This document shows positions 41,593 through 50,103 of a stretch of DNA of 64,000 bases, in pieces. Position numbers and translations under genes: made by a program. Position 1 is the stretch's first letter; each line of letters opens with the position of its first letter. Source of the DNA: an uncultured Clostridia bacterium (lineage in GTDB: Bacteria; Bacillota; Clostridia; Oscillospirales; Acutalibacteraceae); the NCBI GenBank assembly GCA_947628175.1, contig CANQZA010000003.1:1-64000 (forward strand). Reading direction: 5' to 3'. The notes below the pieces were generated by a model, which searched no databases, was not told the origin of the DNA, and was given only the letters and a program-made list of their open reading frames with translations.

Positions 41593-43125
41593 ATGAAAAA
41601 TTTTTTGAAGCAAAAACTTCATATACCCAAAATTGAGGGAATTACACTGAGGTGGATTATAAACATTATCGGCGTCATTGCTCTGTTCTTTATTATTGTT
41701 TTTATAGCCTCCTCGTTTGCTATTAAAACACATTATTATTCAAGTGTGGAAAGTATACTTAACTCCGGCGCGTCAACAACTGCGGTGAGCTATTTTTCGT
41801 CCTATCTCGACGCAGGCACCTCTCTTGAGCAATCCGCTGCCGATTATATTGACAGCTACAGCTATAAGGAGAAAACAACGGTATGGATTATAGATAACGA
41901 AGGTAATGTGATTCTTTCATCAAGCGGTTTTGCTATTGAAAAGCAGGAAATGCCGGACTATGAGCAGGCATTGACAGACAGTCAGGGAACCGGCAAATAT
42001 ATTGGCAAAATTGCCGGCGGCGAAAGAGTTATGGCTGTGTGCCGTGTAATCAGAAATTCAAATGGCGATATTGCCGGCGCCGTAAGAGTTATATCTTCGC
42101 TCGAGCAGGTCGATAAGCAGATCAGGACCGTCGTACTTCTTATATTTATAGGGCTGGTTATTGTTTTTGCCATAATCCTTTTTTCAAATCTGTTTTTTAT
42201 TCGTTCAATTATCATTCCGATTCAGGAGGTCAACGAAACAACAAAAAAAATATCTCAAGGGGATTATTCTGTCCGTATAGAAAAAAAGTATAATGACGAA
42301 ATCGGAAATCTCTGTGACTCCATTAACTCAATGGCTGAAGAAATATCGACAACAGATAAAATGAAAAACGATTTTATTTCCACAATTTCCCACGAACTGC
42401 GGACACCGCTTACATCAATAAAAGGCTGGGGAGAAACTCTCAACTTCGGTATGGATGATTCTGTTGATGAAATTACAAAAAAAGGTCTTGAGATTATTGT
42501 CAAGGAAGCGGGCAGGCTTGAGGGCTTTGTTGAGGAATTGCTTGATTTCTCCAGGCTTCAAAGCGGAAGAATGAAACTCAGACTTGCAAAGACAGATATT
42601 TTTGCGGAGCTTGATGAAACGGTATTTACTTTCCGCGAAAGGGCAATGCATGAGGGCATTGAGGTGAAATACAGTATTCCGGAAATTCCTGCTGTTGCCG
42701 ATGCGGATGCCAACAGAATAAAGCAGGTATTTATGAATATACTCGACAATGCGCTTAAATATTCACGCTCCGCGAGCAAGATCTTTGTCAAAGCGGAATT
42801 TGTCAGATTGGAAAATAAAGATTATGCAAAGATAGCAATAGCCGATCAGGGCTGCGGAATCAGTAAAGAAGATCTGCCTCATGTCAAGGAAAAGTTTTAT
42901 AAAGCAAATGTATCCGTTAAAGGCTCGGGTATAGGGCTTGCGGTTACAAATGAAATTGTAAATCTTCACGGAGGAAGGCTTGAAATCGACAGTGAAGAGG
43001 GAAAGGGTACGCTTGTTACCATTTATCTTCCGATAGAAAGTGCTCCCGCAAAAGGTGACATTAATGATATGAATATAAATTCGGATACGGCTGAAATTGA
43101 TAACGGTATGAAAATGAAAGGTTAA
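41593..43125 (+). CDS. Sensor histidine kinase
   Basis: A 510-residue membrane kinase. Two transmembrane helices (about 19-42 and 178-203) flank an extracytoplasmic sensor of about 135 residues with the sCache/PAS-like stretch VWIIDNEGNVILSSSGF. A HAMP domain follows (about 205-255), then the HisKA box FISTISHELRTPLTSIKGWG with the phospho-His, and an HATPase domain with NALKYSRSASKI, DQGCGISKEDL and KGSGIGLAVTNEIV. It phosphorylates the adjacent response regulator. Signal unknown; a VicK/PhoR-like envelope role is possible. Confidence 0.95.
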   Translation: MKNFLKQKLHIPKIEGITLRWIINIIGVIALFFIIVFIASSFAIKTHYYSSVESILNSGASTTAVSYFSSYLDAGTSLEQSAADYIDSYSYKEKTTVWIIDNEGNVILSSSGFAIEKQEMPDYEQALTDSQGTGKYIGKIAGGERVMAVCRVIRNSNGDIAGAVRVISSLEQVDKQIRTVVLLIFIGLVIVFAIILFSNLFFIRSIIIPIQEVNETTKKISQGDYSVRIEKKYNDEIGNLCDSINSMAEEISTTDKMKNDFISTISHELRTPLTSIKGWGETLNFGMDDSVDEITKKGLEIIVKEAGRLEGFVEELLDFSRLQSGRMKLRLAKTDIFAELDETVFTFRERAMHEGIEVKYSIPEIPAVADADANRIKQVFMNILDNALKYSRSASKIFVKAEFVRLENKDYAKIAIADQGCGISKEDLPHVKEKFYKANVSVKGSGIGLAVTNEIVNLHGGRLEIDSEEGKGTLVTIYLPIESAPAKGDINDMNINSDTAEIDNGMKMKG

Positions 43126-43131
43126 ATCAGT

Positions 43132-44103
43132 ATGAATAATAAAACAACTCATAAAACCTCGGTAGGCGGTCAGGCTCTTATTGAGGGAGTAATGATGCAG
43201 GGACCCAAAGGCATAGCTACCGCAGTCAGAAAAACAGATGGTGATATTGCTGTTGAACATCATGAATTCAAACATATAAGAGATAAATATAAAATTCTCG
43301 GAGTCCCCATCATCAGGGGTATGGTGAATTTTATCGAGTCTATGATTCTCGGTTATAAAATGCTTATGTACTCCGCAGAGGTGTCAGGTATGGAGGACCT
43401 TGAGGATGTCGAGATGAATAGGTTTGAAAAATGGCTTACCGATAAGCTCGGTGATAAATTTATGAATATCATAATGGGAATTGCGACAGTTGTCGGTTTT
43501 GCGCTTGCTTTTCTGATTTTTTTCTATCTTCCCGTTCTTGCTTTCAATAAACTCAACGAGGCGTTTTCAGGTTCATTGACTCCTCTTCAGGGTACTATTG
43601 AGGGAGTTTTAAAAATAATAATATTTGTTGTGTATATAGCGTTTGTAAGTCAAATGAAGGATATAAAAAGAACATTTATGTACCACGGTGCGGAACACAA
43701 AACGATTGCCTGTTATGAAGCAGGAATGGAGCTCACGGTAGAAAATGTGAAAAAATGCACGCGCTTTCATCCGAGGTGCGGTACATCTTTTATCTTTGTA
43801 ATGCTTATTTTAAGTATAGTAATAAGTACAATTCTGTCAAAAATCTTTCAGCCGATAGCGTCCGTAAGAATTCTCTGGATGATTTTAAAAATTGCGTTTA
43901 TTCCTCTTGTTATGGGACTTGGATATGAATTTATCCGATATGCGGGCAGGCATGATAATTTTATTACAAAAATTTTAAGCGCACCCGGTCTGTGGATGCA
44001 GCGACTGACTACAAAAGAACCTGATGAGAAAATGATAGAGGTGGGCATAGCCTCGCTTGAGGCCGTTATTACCGATAATCCTAAGGATGATGAAATCAGA
44101 TGA
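43132..44103 (+). CDS. DUF1385 membrane protein
   Basis: A 323-residue protein of the DUF1385 family. Diagnostic stretches are GGQALIEGVMMQGPKGIATAVR near the N-terminus and YHGAEHKTIACYEAGMELTVENVKKCTRFHPRCGTSFIF in the middle. About four to five membrane helices are present (about 115-140, 155-180, 220-245, 250-275). The family lies next to prmC or prfA in many Firmicutes and its function is not established. It follows the kinase by 6 bp and overlaps prmC by 4 bp. Confidence 0.9.
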   Translation: MNNKTTHKTSVGGQALIEGVMMQGPKGIATAVRKTDGDIAVEHHEFKHIRDKYKILGVPIIRGMVNFIESMILGYKMLMYSAEVSGMEDLEDVEMNRFEKWLTDKLGDKFMNIIMGIATVVGFALAFLIFFYLPVLAFNKLNEAFSGSLTPLQGTIEGVLKIIIFVVYIAFVSQMKDIKRTFMYHGAEHKTIACYEAGMELTVENVKKCTRFHPRCGTSFIFVMLILSIVISTILSKIFQPIASVRILWMILKIAFIPLVMGLGYEFIRYAGRHDNFITKILSAPGLWMQRLTTKEPDEKMIEVGIASLEAVITDNPKDDEIR

Positions 44104-44918
44104 CGCTCAAAGAGGCTTATAACTACGGCGTTTACTTTTTATCATGCAACGGTGTTGATGAAGCTGATTTTAAATCACTGTGTCTTGTTTGTCATTTGGC
44201 AGGGATTAAAAACAGCGAGTATCACGCGCATACAGAAGACGGCATAATCATGAAAAAATTTGCCGATTTGCTATGGAAAATTAAAAACGGCGAGCCCTTG
44301 CAGTATGTTTTGGGAAAATGGGATTTTTACGAAAGTGAATTCTATGTTGGAAAAGGTGTTCTCATACCAAGACCTGAAACGGAGGAACTGACAAGTCTTG
44401 CTGTCGGGAAAGTACGCTCTTTAGGGAAATGTGTTGTCTATGATTTGTGTGCAGGCTCAGGTTGTATAGGAATAAGCATTGCAAGGGCATGCCCGGATGC
44501 ATTCGTTTATCTTCTTGAGAAAAGCCGAGACGCCATTTTTTATCTTCAAAAAAATGCAGAGAATGTTAAAAACGCAAAGGTCATTGAACATGATATCAGC
44601 AAGGCAGCAGAGCTTCCAAAAGCAGATATCATTGTTTCAAATCCTCCATATATAAAAACGGACGATATTCCAAATTTACAGAGTGAAGTTCTTTTTGAGC
44701 CGAAAATAGCACTTGACGGAGGAACGGACGGTCTTGACTTTTACAGAATAATCAACGATAATTGGACTGATAAGTTAAAGGACAACGGTACTCTGCTTCT
44801 TGAAATAGGTGATGAGATGGGAAAAAGCATTTCATCTGTACTTACAAAATATAAAAATATTACTGTAATCCGGGATATGTACGGCAATGACCGCATGGTT
44901 ACAGCATTAAAGGAATGA
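44100..44918 (+). CDS. prmC: Peptide chain release factor N5-glutamine methyltransferase
   Basis: A 272-residue methyltransferase that modifies the GGQ glutamine of release factors. It has the N-terminal helical domain, QYVLGKWDFYESEFYVGKGVLIPRPETEEL, the SAM loop VYDLCAGSGCIGISIARA and the catalytic NPPY motif in IIVSNPPYIKTDDIP. The length is normal. Start overlaps DUF1385 by 4 bp; the site-2 protease gene follows after 4 bp, so translation is coupled. Confidence 0.95.
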   Translation: MTLKEAYNYGVYFLSCNGVDEADFKSLCLVCHLAGIKNSEYHAHTEDGIIMKKFADLLWKIKNGEPLQYVLGKWDFYESEFYVGKGVLIPRPETEELTSLAVGKVRSLGKCVVYDLCAGSGCIGISIARACPDAFVYLLEKSRDAIFYLQKNAENVKNAKVIEHDISKAAELPKADIIVSNPPYIKTDDIPNLQSEVLFEPKIALDGGTDGLDFYRIINDNWTDKLKDNGTLLLEIGDEMGKSISSVLTKYKNITVIRDMYGNDRMVTALKE

Positions 44919-44922
44919 TAAA

Positions 44923-45597
44923 ATGTTATCCATTATTTCATATCTTCGCGAGGGACTTTATTTTGAAGCAATAATTGTTATCTTATCACGGTGTTTTATC
45001 GTGTTCTGCTGCCTTCCCATTCACGAGCTTGCACACGGCTATATTGCCTACAAGCTCGGTGATGATACGGCAAGGCTTCAGGGCAGGCTTACCTTTAATC
45101 CGTTTTCTCATCTTAATCCGCTCGGAACATTAATGATTTTTCTGTTCGGAATAGGATACGCAAATCCGGTGCCGATTGATTTTTCAAGACTGAAAAATCC
45201 GAGAAAGGATACTGCAATTATTGCGCTTGCAGGACCTGTTTCAAATCTTCTGATGGGCTTTGTATCTGTGTTTGTATATTATGCTCTTTCCGTCTTTGAT
45301 AACGGCGGTACTGTTATGTACGCGATAAGATATTTCTTCTATTTTGCCGCTTCAGTAAATGTGACGCTTGCTGTGTTCAATATTCTTCCGATACCTCCTC
45401 TCGATGGCTCAAAAATACTTGCGTCGGTTTTGCCGGATAGGGTGTATTTCAAGTATATGCGTTACGAACAGTATGTGATGATAGCTTTAATGCTGCTGCT
45501 TTTCAGCGGTGTTTTGAGCGGAGTTATTTCCTGGCTTTCCAATAGTATGATGACGGTGATTTCAATTATACCCTCCCTTATTTTCAGAGGTGCGTGA
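44923..45597 (+). CDS. Site-2 protease (M50) family membrane peptidase
   Basis: A 224-residue polytopic membrane metalloprotease. The zinc site HELAH is in CCLPIHELAHGYIAYKLGDDTARLQGRLTFNPFSHLNPLGT, and the second zinc-binding motif is NILPIPPLDGSKIL (with the DG). This is the short Rv/YwhC-like M50 type without PDZ. It overlaps scpA by 4 bp, an arrangement common in Clostridia (M50-scpA-scpB). Substrates unknown. Confidence 0.93.
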   Translation: MLSIISYLREGLYFEAIIVILSRCFIVFCCLPIHELAHGYIAYKLGDDTARLQGRLTFNPFSHLNPLGTLMIFLFGIGYANPVPIDFSRLKNPRKDTAIIALAGPVSNLLMGFVSVFVYYALSVFDNGGTVMYAIRYFFYFAASVNVTLAVFNILPIPPLDGSKILASVLPDRVYFKYMRYEQYVMIALMLLLFSGVLSGVISWLSNSMMTVISIIPSLIFRGA

Positions 45598-46316
45598 TGG
45601 AACAGTTGAATTATAAAACAGATGTTTTTGAGGGTCCTATGGAACTTCTTCTGCATCTTATTGCAAAGCATAAGATTAATATTAATGATATACCGATAGT
45701 TGAGCTTGTCAATCAGTATCTCGAATATGTACGCCAAATGCAGGAAGCGGATTTTGATGTGGCAGGTGAATTCCTTGAAATGGCCGCAAGGCTCATTTAT
45801 ATTAAAACCGTATCTCTTTTGCCTAAGCATGAAGAGGCGGAAATGCTCAAAAAGGAATTGACCGGTGAGCTGATTGAATATCGCGACTGCAAGCTTATGG
45901 CTGAAAAACTTGCTCATCGTACGGATGGCTTCGGCAGATTTGTGCGTCAGCCACAGCAGGGGTATGTCAATTATAATTACGAACGCTTTCATGAAGGCGA
46001 GGAGCTTCTCAACGCATACATAAGTGCTGCGGGCAGGGGACAGCGTAAACTTCCTCCTCCGCTTGATTCGTTCAAAGCTATTGTTGCAAAAAAATTTGTT
46101 GCCGTTGCATCAAAGGTCAATACAGTTATGAGAAAGCTGTGGAGCGGTAGAAAGGTGAAGTTTCTCACGCTTTTTGAAGATGCCGCAACGAAAAGCGATA
46201 TGGTGGCGACTTTCCTTGCGGTTTTAGAACTTGCAAAGTCAAAAAAAATTATCCTTGAGGGTGAGATGAAAAATCCCTCGGTTCAAATAGCCAATGAGGT
46301 AAATGATGAACAATAG
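45594..46316 (+). CDS. scpA: Segregation and condensation protein A
   Basis: A 240-residue kleisin subunit of the SMC-ScpAB condensin. N-terminal signature YKTDVFEGPMELLLHLIAKHKININDIPIVELVNQYLEYV, central MAARLIYIKTVSLLPK, and a C-terminal winged helix VTFLAVLELAKSKKI-like segment (here VATFLAVLELAKSKKIIL). It overlaps the M50 gene by 4 bp and scpB by 14 bp. Confidence 0.95.
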   Translation: MMEQLNYKTDVFEGPMELLLHLIAKHKININDIPIVELVNQYLEYVRQMQEADFDVAGEFLEMAARLIYIKTVSLLPKHEEAEMLKKELTGELIEYRDCKLMAEKLAHRTDGFGRFVRQPQQGYVNYNYERFHEGEELLNAYISAAGRGQRKLPPPLDSFKAIVAKKFVAVASKVNTVMRKLWSGRKVKFLTLFEDAATKSDMVATFLAVLELAKSKKIILEGEMKNPSVQIANEVNDEQ

Positions 46317-46941
46317 TAATATTTTGGCCTCGCTTGAAGCTATGCTTTTTGCGGCAGGTGATCCTGTTGAACCCGCAAAGATAGCAGAGGTACTTGAAAT
46401 TGATGTTGAAAACATAATAAAGATGCTCGGTCATTTAGAGGCAATGTATGACGAAAACAACAGCGGTTTAAGAATCGTCAGAATTGACGGTAAATATCAG
46501 CTGTGCACACGAGAGGAATATAGTGACGAGGTCAGGGGACTTCTTGAAATCAAAAAAAATACGCCTTTGAGTCAGGCGGCATTTGAAGTACTTGCAATTG
46601 TTGCATACAATAAGACAGTTACGCGCTCGTTTATTGAGCAAATCCGAGGCGTTGATTGCAGTGGACCCGTATCAAACCTTATCCAAAAAGGGCTTATTGA
46701 AGAAAAAGGCAGGCTTGATTTGCCGGGCAGACCGCTCGTTTACGGTACTACGGATAGATTTTTGAGGTGCTTTTCCCTTAACAGTCTTGATGACCTGCCG
46801 GATTTGCCCCGGGAGAGCGACACAGCCAATGATTCGCAGACATCGCTTTTTGAGGAAAAAAATTCCGAAAATAAATTATTCACAGAAAAAAATTCTTCTG
46901 ATTCCGATATTGCGCAAGAGACGAAAGGAGAAGATATATGA
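46303..46941 (+). CDS. scpB: Segregation and condensation protein B
   Basis: A 212-residue dimeric partner of ScpA. Two winged helices: LEAMLFAAGDPVEPAKIAEVLEI and LSQAAFEVLAIVAYNKTVTRSFIEQIRGVDCSGPVSNLIQKGLIEEKGRLDLPGRPLVYGTT. The acidic, Ser-rich tail of about 40 residues is poorly conserved, as usual. Overlaps both neighbours by a few bases. Confidence 0.95.
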   Translation: MMNNSNILASLEAMLFAAGDPVEPAKIAEVLEIDVENIIKMLGHLEAMYDENNSGLRIVRIDGKYQLCTREEYSDEVRGLLEIKKNTPLSQAAFEVLAIVAYNKTVTRSFIEQIRGVDCSGPVSNLIQKGLIEEKGRLDLPGRPLVYGTTDRFLRCFSLNSLDDLPDLPRESDTANDSQTSLFEEKNSENKLFTEKNSSDSDIAQETKGEDI

Positions 46942-47732
46942 CGGTATTTCTGATTGTTATTGCTGTTCTTGCAGTTATAACAGCCATGATTCTTTCGCTT
47001 TCGGCAACGCTTACTGTTGTATATGACAACGGCTGGCATACAAAAATAAAAGTTGTTTTTTTTGAAAAGGAAATTGTACTCTCACAGCTTTTGTCATTTA
47101 TTCTTTTTCCCCAGAAAAAAGCGGATGAAGTATCCGAAAGCAACAGAAAGAATAAAGAAAAGAAAAAGAAAGAAAAAGAACGGGATACTGTAAAAATCAA
47201 ACCCGAAGAGCAAAATAAAAGTGCACTTAAAAATGATGTTCGGGTGTCTGATGCCGATAGCGAAAAATCCAAAGCGAAGGAACAGTCCAAGCCGTCTGAA
47301 GAAAAGCCCGTGCAGCAAAAAAAGTCCAAGCCGAAAGAAAATCCGATATCAAAGCTTTGGAAAAATGAGGGTATAGTAGGCATACTGAATTTTGTTTCAA
47401 ATCTTCTCGACACAGCAAATTCTGCCGTTTTAACTTTAATTAGGGGTTTACATATTTACTCACTTTATGTTATGATAATAGTCGGTGGCGGTGATGCTGA
47501 CAGAATTGCCCGTTCATATGGTGAAATTTGCAGATATTATTTTCCTGTTAAGGGTATGATTTTGAACGCAATGCGTGTTGATTATTTTGACGATTATATT
47601 CAGCCCGATTTCATTGCGGAAAGAACTGAATTTCAGCTTCAGTTTATAGGAAGCATCAGCGTCGGTCTGCTTTTGAAGGTTGTGCTTAAGGCAGGGTTTG
47701 TATTTTTAAAGAATTTAATTAAGAATAAATAA
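46938..47732 (+). CDS. DUF2953 domain-containing protein
   Basis: A 264-residue protein with one N-terminal membrane helix (about 3-24), a long Lys/Glu-rich low-complexity segment (about 55-140, beginning QKKADEVSESNRKNKEKKKK) and a C-terminal domain with NFVSNLLDTANSAVLTLIRG and VVGGGDADRIARSYGEICRYYFPV. This order and its place between scpB and gerW identify it as DUF2953 (YtfI-like), a sporulation-era conserved protein of unknown function. Overlaps scpB by 4 bp. Confidence 0.82.
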   Translation: MTVFLIVIAVLAVITAMILSLSATLTVVYDNGWHTKIKVVFFEKEIVLSQLLSFILFPQKKADEVSESNRKNKEKKKKEKERDTVKIKPEEQNKSALKNDVRVSDADSEKSKAKEQSKPSEEKPVQQKKSKPKENPISKLWKNEGIVGILNFVSNLLDTANSAVLTLIRGLHIYSLYVMIIVGGGDADRIARSYGEICRYYFPVKGMILNAMRVDYFDDYIQPDFIAERTEFQLQFIGSISVGLLLKVVLKAGFVFLKNLIKNK

Positions 47733-47741
47733 AAGGGGATT

Positions 47742-48146
47742 ATGATTATGAAAGAAACTCCGGTAAACAAAATAATGGAAAACACTCTTGAAAAAATGCG
47801 CCAAATGGTTGATGTTTCAACGATTATCGGCGAGCCTATGGTTACAGGCAATACTACGCTCATTCCTGTTTCAAAGGTTTCCTATGGTTTTACTTCGGGC
47901 GGTACAGACCTTCCGTCTAAATCAAATGCGGAGCTTTTCGGCGGCGGAGGAGGCGGCGGAATTACCATAACCCCTGTTGCTTTTATTGTCATTCAGGATA
48001 ATAAGTGCCGAATGATGCAGATTAACAATTACACATCATCTGCCGACCGTGCTATTGCAATGATTCCCGATCTTGTTGACAAGCTCACAGAGCTTCTTCA
48101 GGCTAAGGACTCTAAATCGGGAGAAGAGGAAACTTCTGCCGAGTAA
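47742..48146 (+). CDS. gerW: Spore protein GerW/YtfJ
   Basis: A 134-residue protein of the GerW (YtfJ) family. It begins ETPVNKIMENTLEKMRQMVDVSTIIGEPM and has the Gly-rich FGGGGGGGITITPVAFIVIQ core. In Bacillus subtilis it is a forespore-made inner-spore protein needed for germination through GerA-type signalling. Start at ATG 47742 or 47748; AAAAGGGG is upstream. Supports a spore-forming host. Confidence 0.93.
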   Translation: MIMKETPVNKIMENTLEKMRQMVDVSTIIGEPMVTGNTTLIPVSKVSYGFTSGGTDLPSKSNAELFGGGGGGGITITPVAFIVIQDNKCRMMQINNYTSSADRAIAMIPDLVDKLTELLQAKDSKSGEEETSAE

Positions 48147-48160
48147 TATTATAAATGCCG

Positions 48161-48189
48161 ATCACCTGCATATATTTTATGTAGGTGAT
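48161..48189 (+). promoter_or_regulatory. Hairpin enclosing the dacF ribosome binding site
   Basis: ATCACCTGCATA / TATGTAGGTGAT with one mismatch. The 3' arm contains AGGTG, the Shine-Dalgarno of the TTG start at 48194. Folding would hide the site; there is no adequate T-run for a terminator. Confidence 0.55.
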
Positions 48190-48193
48190 TATT

Positions 48194-49258
48194 TTGTTAA
48201 AAAAATTTGCTTTTATTCTTGCATTTCTCTTCCTTTTGCCGTTTAATGTATACGGTGCGGATAACAGCGCTCAAAGTGCAATTGTTATAGATTCGGATAC
48301 AAAGACCATATTGTATGAAAAGAATGCGTATGAGCAAAGGGCAATCGCCTCTACAACAAAGATTATGACGGCGCTTTTGGCAATAGAAAGCAATCGGCTG
48401 GATGAAATCGTTGCTGTCAATGAAGAAATGGTGAATGTTGAGGGATCATCACTCGGACTTCGAGCAGGAGATAAATTGTCTCTTCAGGATCTGGTTGTCG
48501 GTATGATGCTCACATCGGGTAACGATTCGGCAAATGTTGCAGCGTATTTCCTTTCAGGCGGTATTGAAAATTTTGCCCTTTTAATGAATAAACGCGCTGA
48601 AGAAATCGGAATGAAAAATACATATTTTGTGACGCCTTCCGGTCTTGACGAGGGGAATCATCATTCAACGGCATATGATATGGCGCTTCTTGGGGCCGAA
48701 GCGGTAAAAAACGATATTTTTTGTGAGATTATGTCCATGCAAAGAGCGGATATCAATATCAGCTCCAAAACAGTCACTGTCTATAATCATAATAAACTGC
48801 TCGCAATGGATAAAAATATATTCGGCATTAAAACAGGATTTACCAAAAAAGCGGGCAGATGTCTCGTCTCGGCAAGAAATTATGAGGGAAACAGGCTTAT
48901 ATGCGTAACCCTTGGTGCGCCTGATGACTGGAACGACCATTTGTCTCTATATAAGGAATGTATAAAAAAATATACTAAAAAAAGCGTGAGAAATGAATGT
49001 TTTATTCCAGTTGTCGGAGCGCAGAAAAATGAAATCAGGTGTTCATATAAAGGTGAGTTTTATCTTCTCGGCGAGCCTGTGACGGAGGAATATTATTTTC
49101 CCTTTTTGTATGCACCGATTAAAAAGGGAGAACAGGTTGGAATAGCATTTGTCTATTACGGTAAAAAATTAGCGGAAAGACTGCCGATAACGGCAGATGA
49201 GGATTTAAAATATTATGTCATCGAGCAACGAAGTACGGCTTCAGAAATTTATGGCTGA
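48194..49258 (+). CDS. dacF: D-alanyl-D-alanine carboxypeptidase, DacF-like
   Basis: A 354-residue penicillin-binding protein of the S11 family that trims the last D-Ala of cell-wall peptides. A signal peptide (KKFAFILAFLFLLPFNVYGA) is followed by the SxxK motif STTK (in IASTTKIMTALLAIES), SGN (in LTSGNDSAN) and KTG (in GIKTGFTKKAG). TTG 48194 is chosen by spacing from AGGTG; GTG 48185 lies inside that site. The gene order after gerW and the occurrence of DacF in sporulating bacteria suggest a cortex role. Overlaps rluB by 44 bp. Confidence 0.92.
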   Translation: MLKKFAFILAFLFLLPFNVYGADNSAQSAIVIDSDTKTILYEKNAYEQRAIASTTKIMTALLAIESNRLDEIVAVNEEMVNVEGSSLGLRAGDKLSLQDLVVGMMLTSGNDSANVAAYFLSGGIENFALLMNKRAEEIGMKNTYFVTPSGLDEGNHHSTAYDMALLGAEAVKNDIFCEIMSMQRADINISSKTVTVYNHNKLLAMDKNIFGIKTGFTKKAGRCLVSARNYEGNRLICVTLGAPDDWNDHLSLYKECIKKYTKKSVRNECFIPVVGAQKNEIRCSYKGEFYLLGEPVTEEYYFPFLYAPIKKGEQVGIAFVYYGKKLAERLPITADEDLKYYVIEQRSTASEIYG

Positions 49259-49964
49259 ATGCGGCGTGGCTTCGCGCCGCAAAAGCGAAGAACTGATTGA
49301 ACTGGGAAAGGTGAAGATTAACGGCCATATTGCGCGTATAGGAGATAAAGTAAACCCCAAAAAGGATATAGTAACCGTGCGCGGCAAAAAAATTCTCAAG
49401 GAGGAAAAACTTTATTATATTATGCTCAATAAGCCCAGGGGATATGTCACTACCGTGTCGGACGAGCTCGGCAGAAAAACTGTGCTTGATCTTGTGGATG
49501 TTGACGCGAGAATTTATCCTGTCGGAAGACTTGACAGGGATTCAGAAGGATTGCTCTTTCTGACAAATGACGGTTCTTTCGCTAACGCAATGACCCACCC
49601 GAGGCATAATTTTGCCAAGGTTTACCGTGTTACGGTAAGACCGGGTGTTAATGAAGAAATCCTTCAGCAACTTCGCAACGGAATTGAAATAGACGGCAGA
49701 AAGACTGCTCCCTGTGAGGTTACAGTCATCAGGGAAGAAAATAACAGAACCGTTCTTGAGTTTATTCTGCGTGAAGGCAGAAACAGACAGATAAGAAAGA
49801 TGTGTGAAGCAGTGAATCTTGAGGTTGCGCGTCTTAAAAGAATTTCAATCGGACCGATTAAGCTCGGTATGCTTCCGGCAGGAAAAACGAGGGATCTTAC
49901 ATCAAATGAAATCAAAAAGCTGCTTCGCTCGGCATATCCCGCAGAAAAAGAAGAATCGGTTTAA
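49215..49964 (+). CDS. rluB: Pseudouridine synthase RluB-type
   Basis: A 249-residue rRNA pseudouridine synthase of the RsuA/RluB/RluE family. An N-terminal S4 domain (RLQKFMAECGVASRRKSEELI) is followed by the catalytic domain with the Asp in VGRLDRDSEGLLFLTNDG and the family signature REGRNRQIRKMCEAV. The scpAB-adjacent location is typical of rluB in Firmicutes. Its start lies 44 bp inside dacF. Confidence 0.92.
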   Translation: MSSSNEVRLQKFMAECGVASRRKSEELIELGKVKINGHIARIGDKVNPKKDIVTVRGKKILKEEKLYYIMLNKPRGYVTTVSDELGRKTVLDLVDVDARIYPVGRLDRDSEGLLFLTNDGSFANAMTHPRHNFAKVYRVTVRPGVNEEILQQLRNGIEIDGRKTAPCEVTVIREENNRTVLEFILREGRNRQIRKMCEAVNLEVARLKRISIGPIKLGMLPAGKTRDLTSNEIKKLLRSAYPAEKEESV

Positions 49965-50103
49965 TCTTCATTAAGATATTTTAAAAATATATCAAAGAAA
50001 AATATTGATATTGCCTGATTAAAGTGTTAATATTTAATATAAGTGAAAATGGAATATTCTGTTATTCCGTTTTGCGCCTTTATACTTAAGGAGGACATTT
50101 AAA

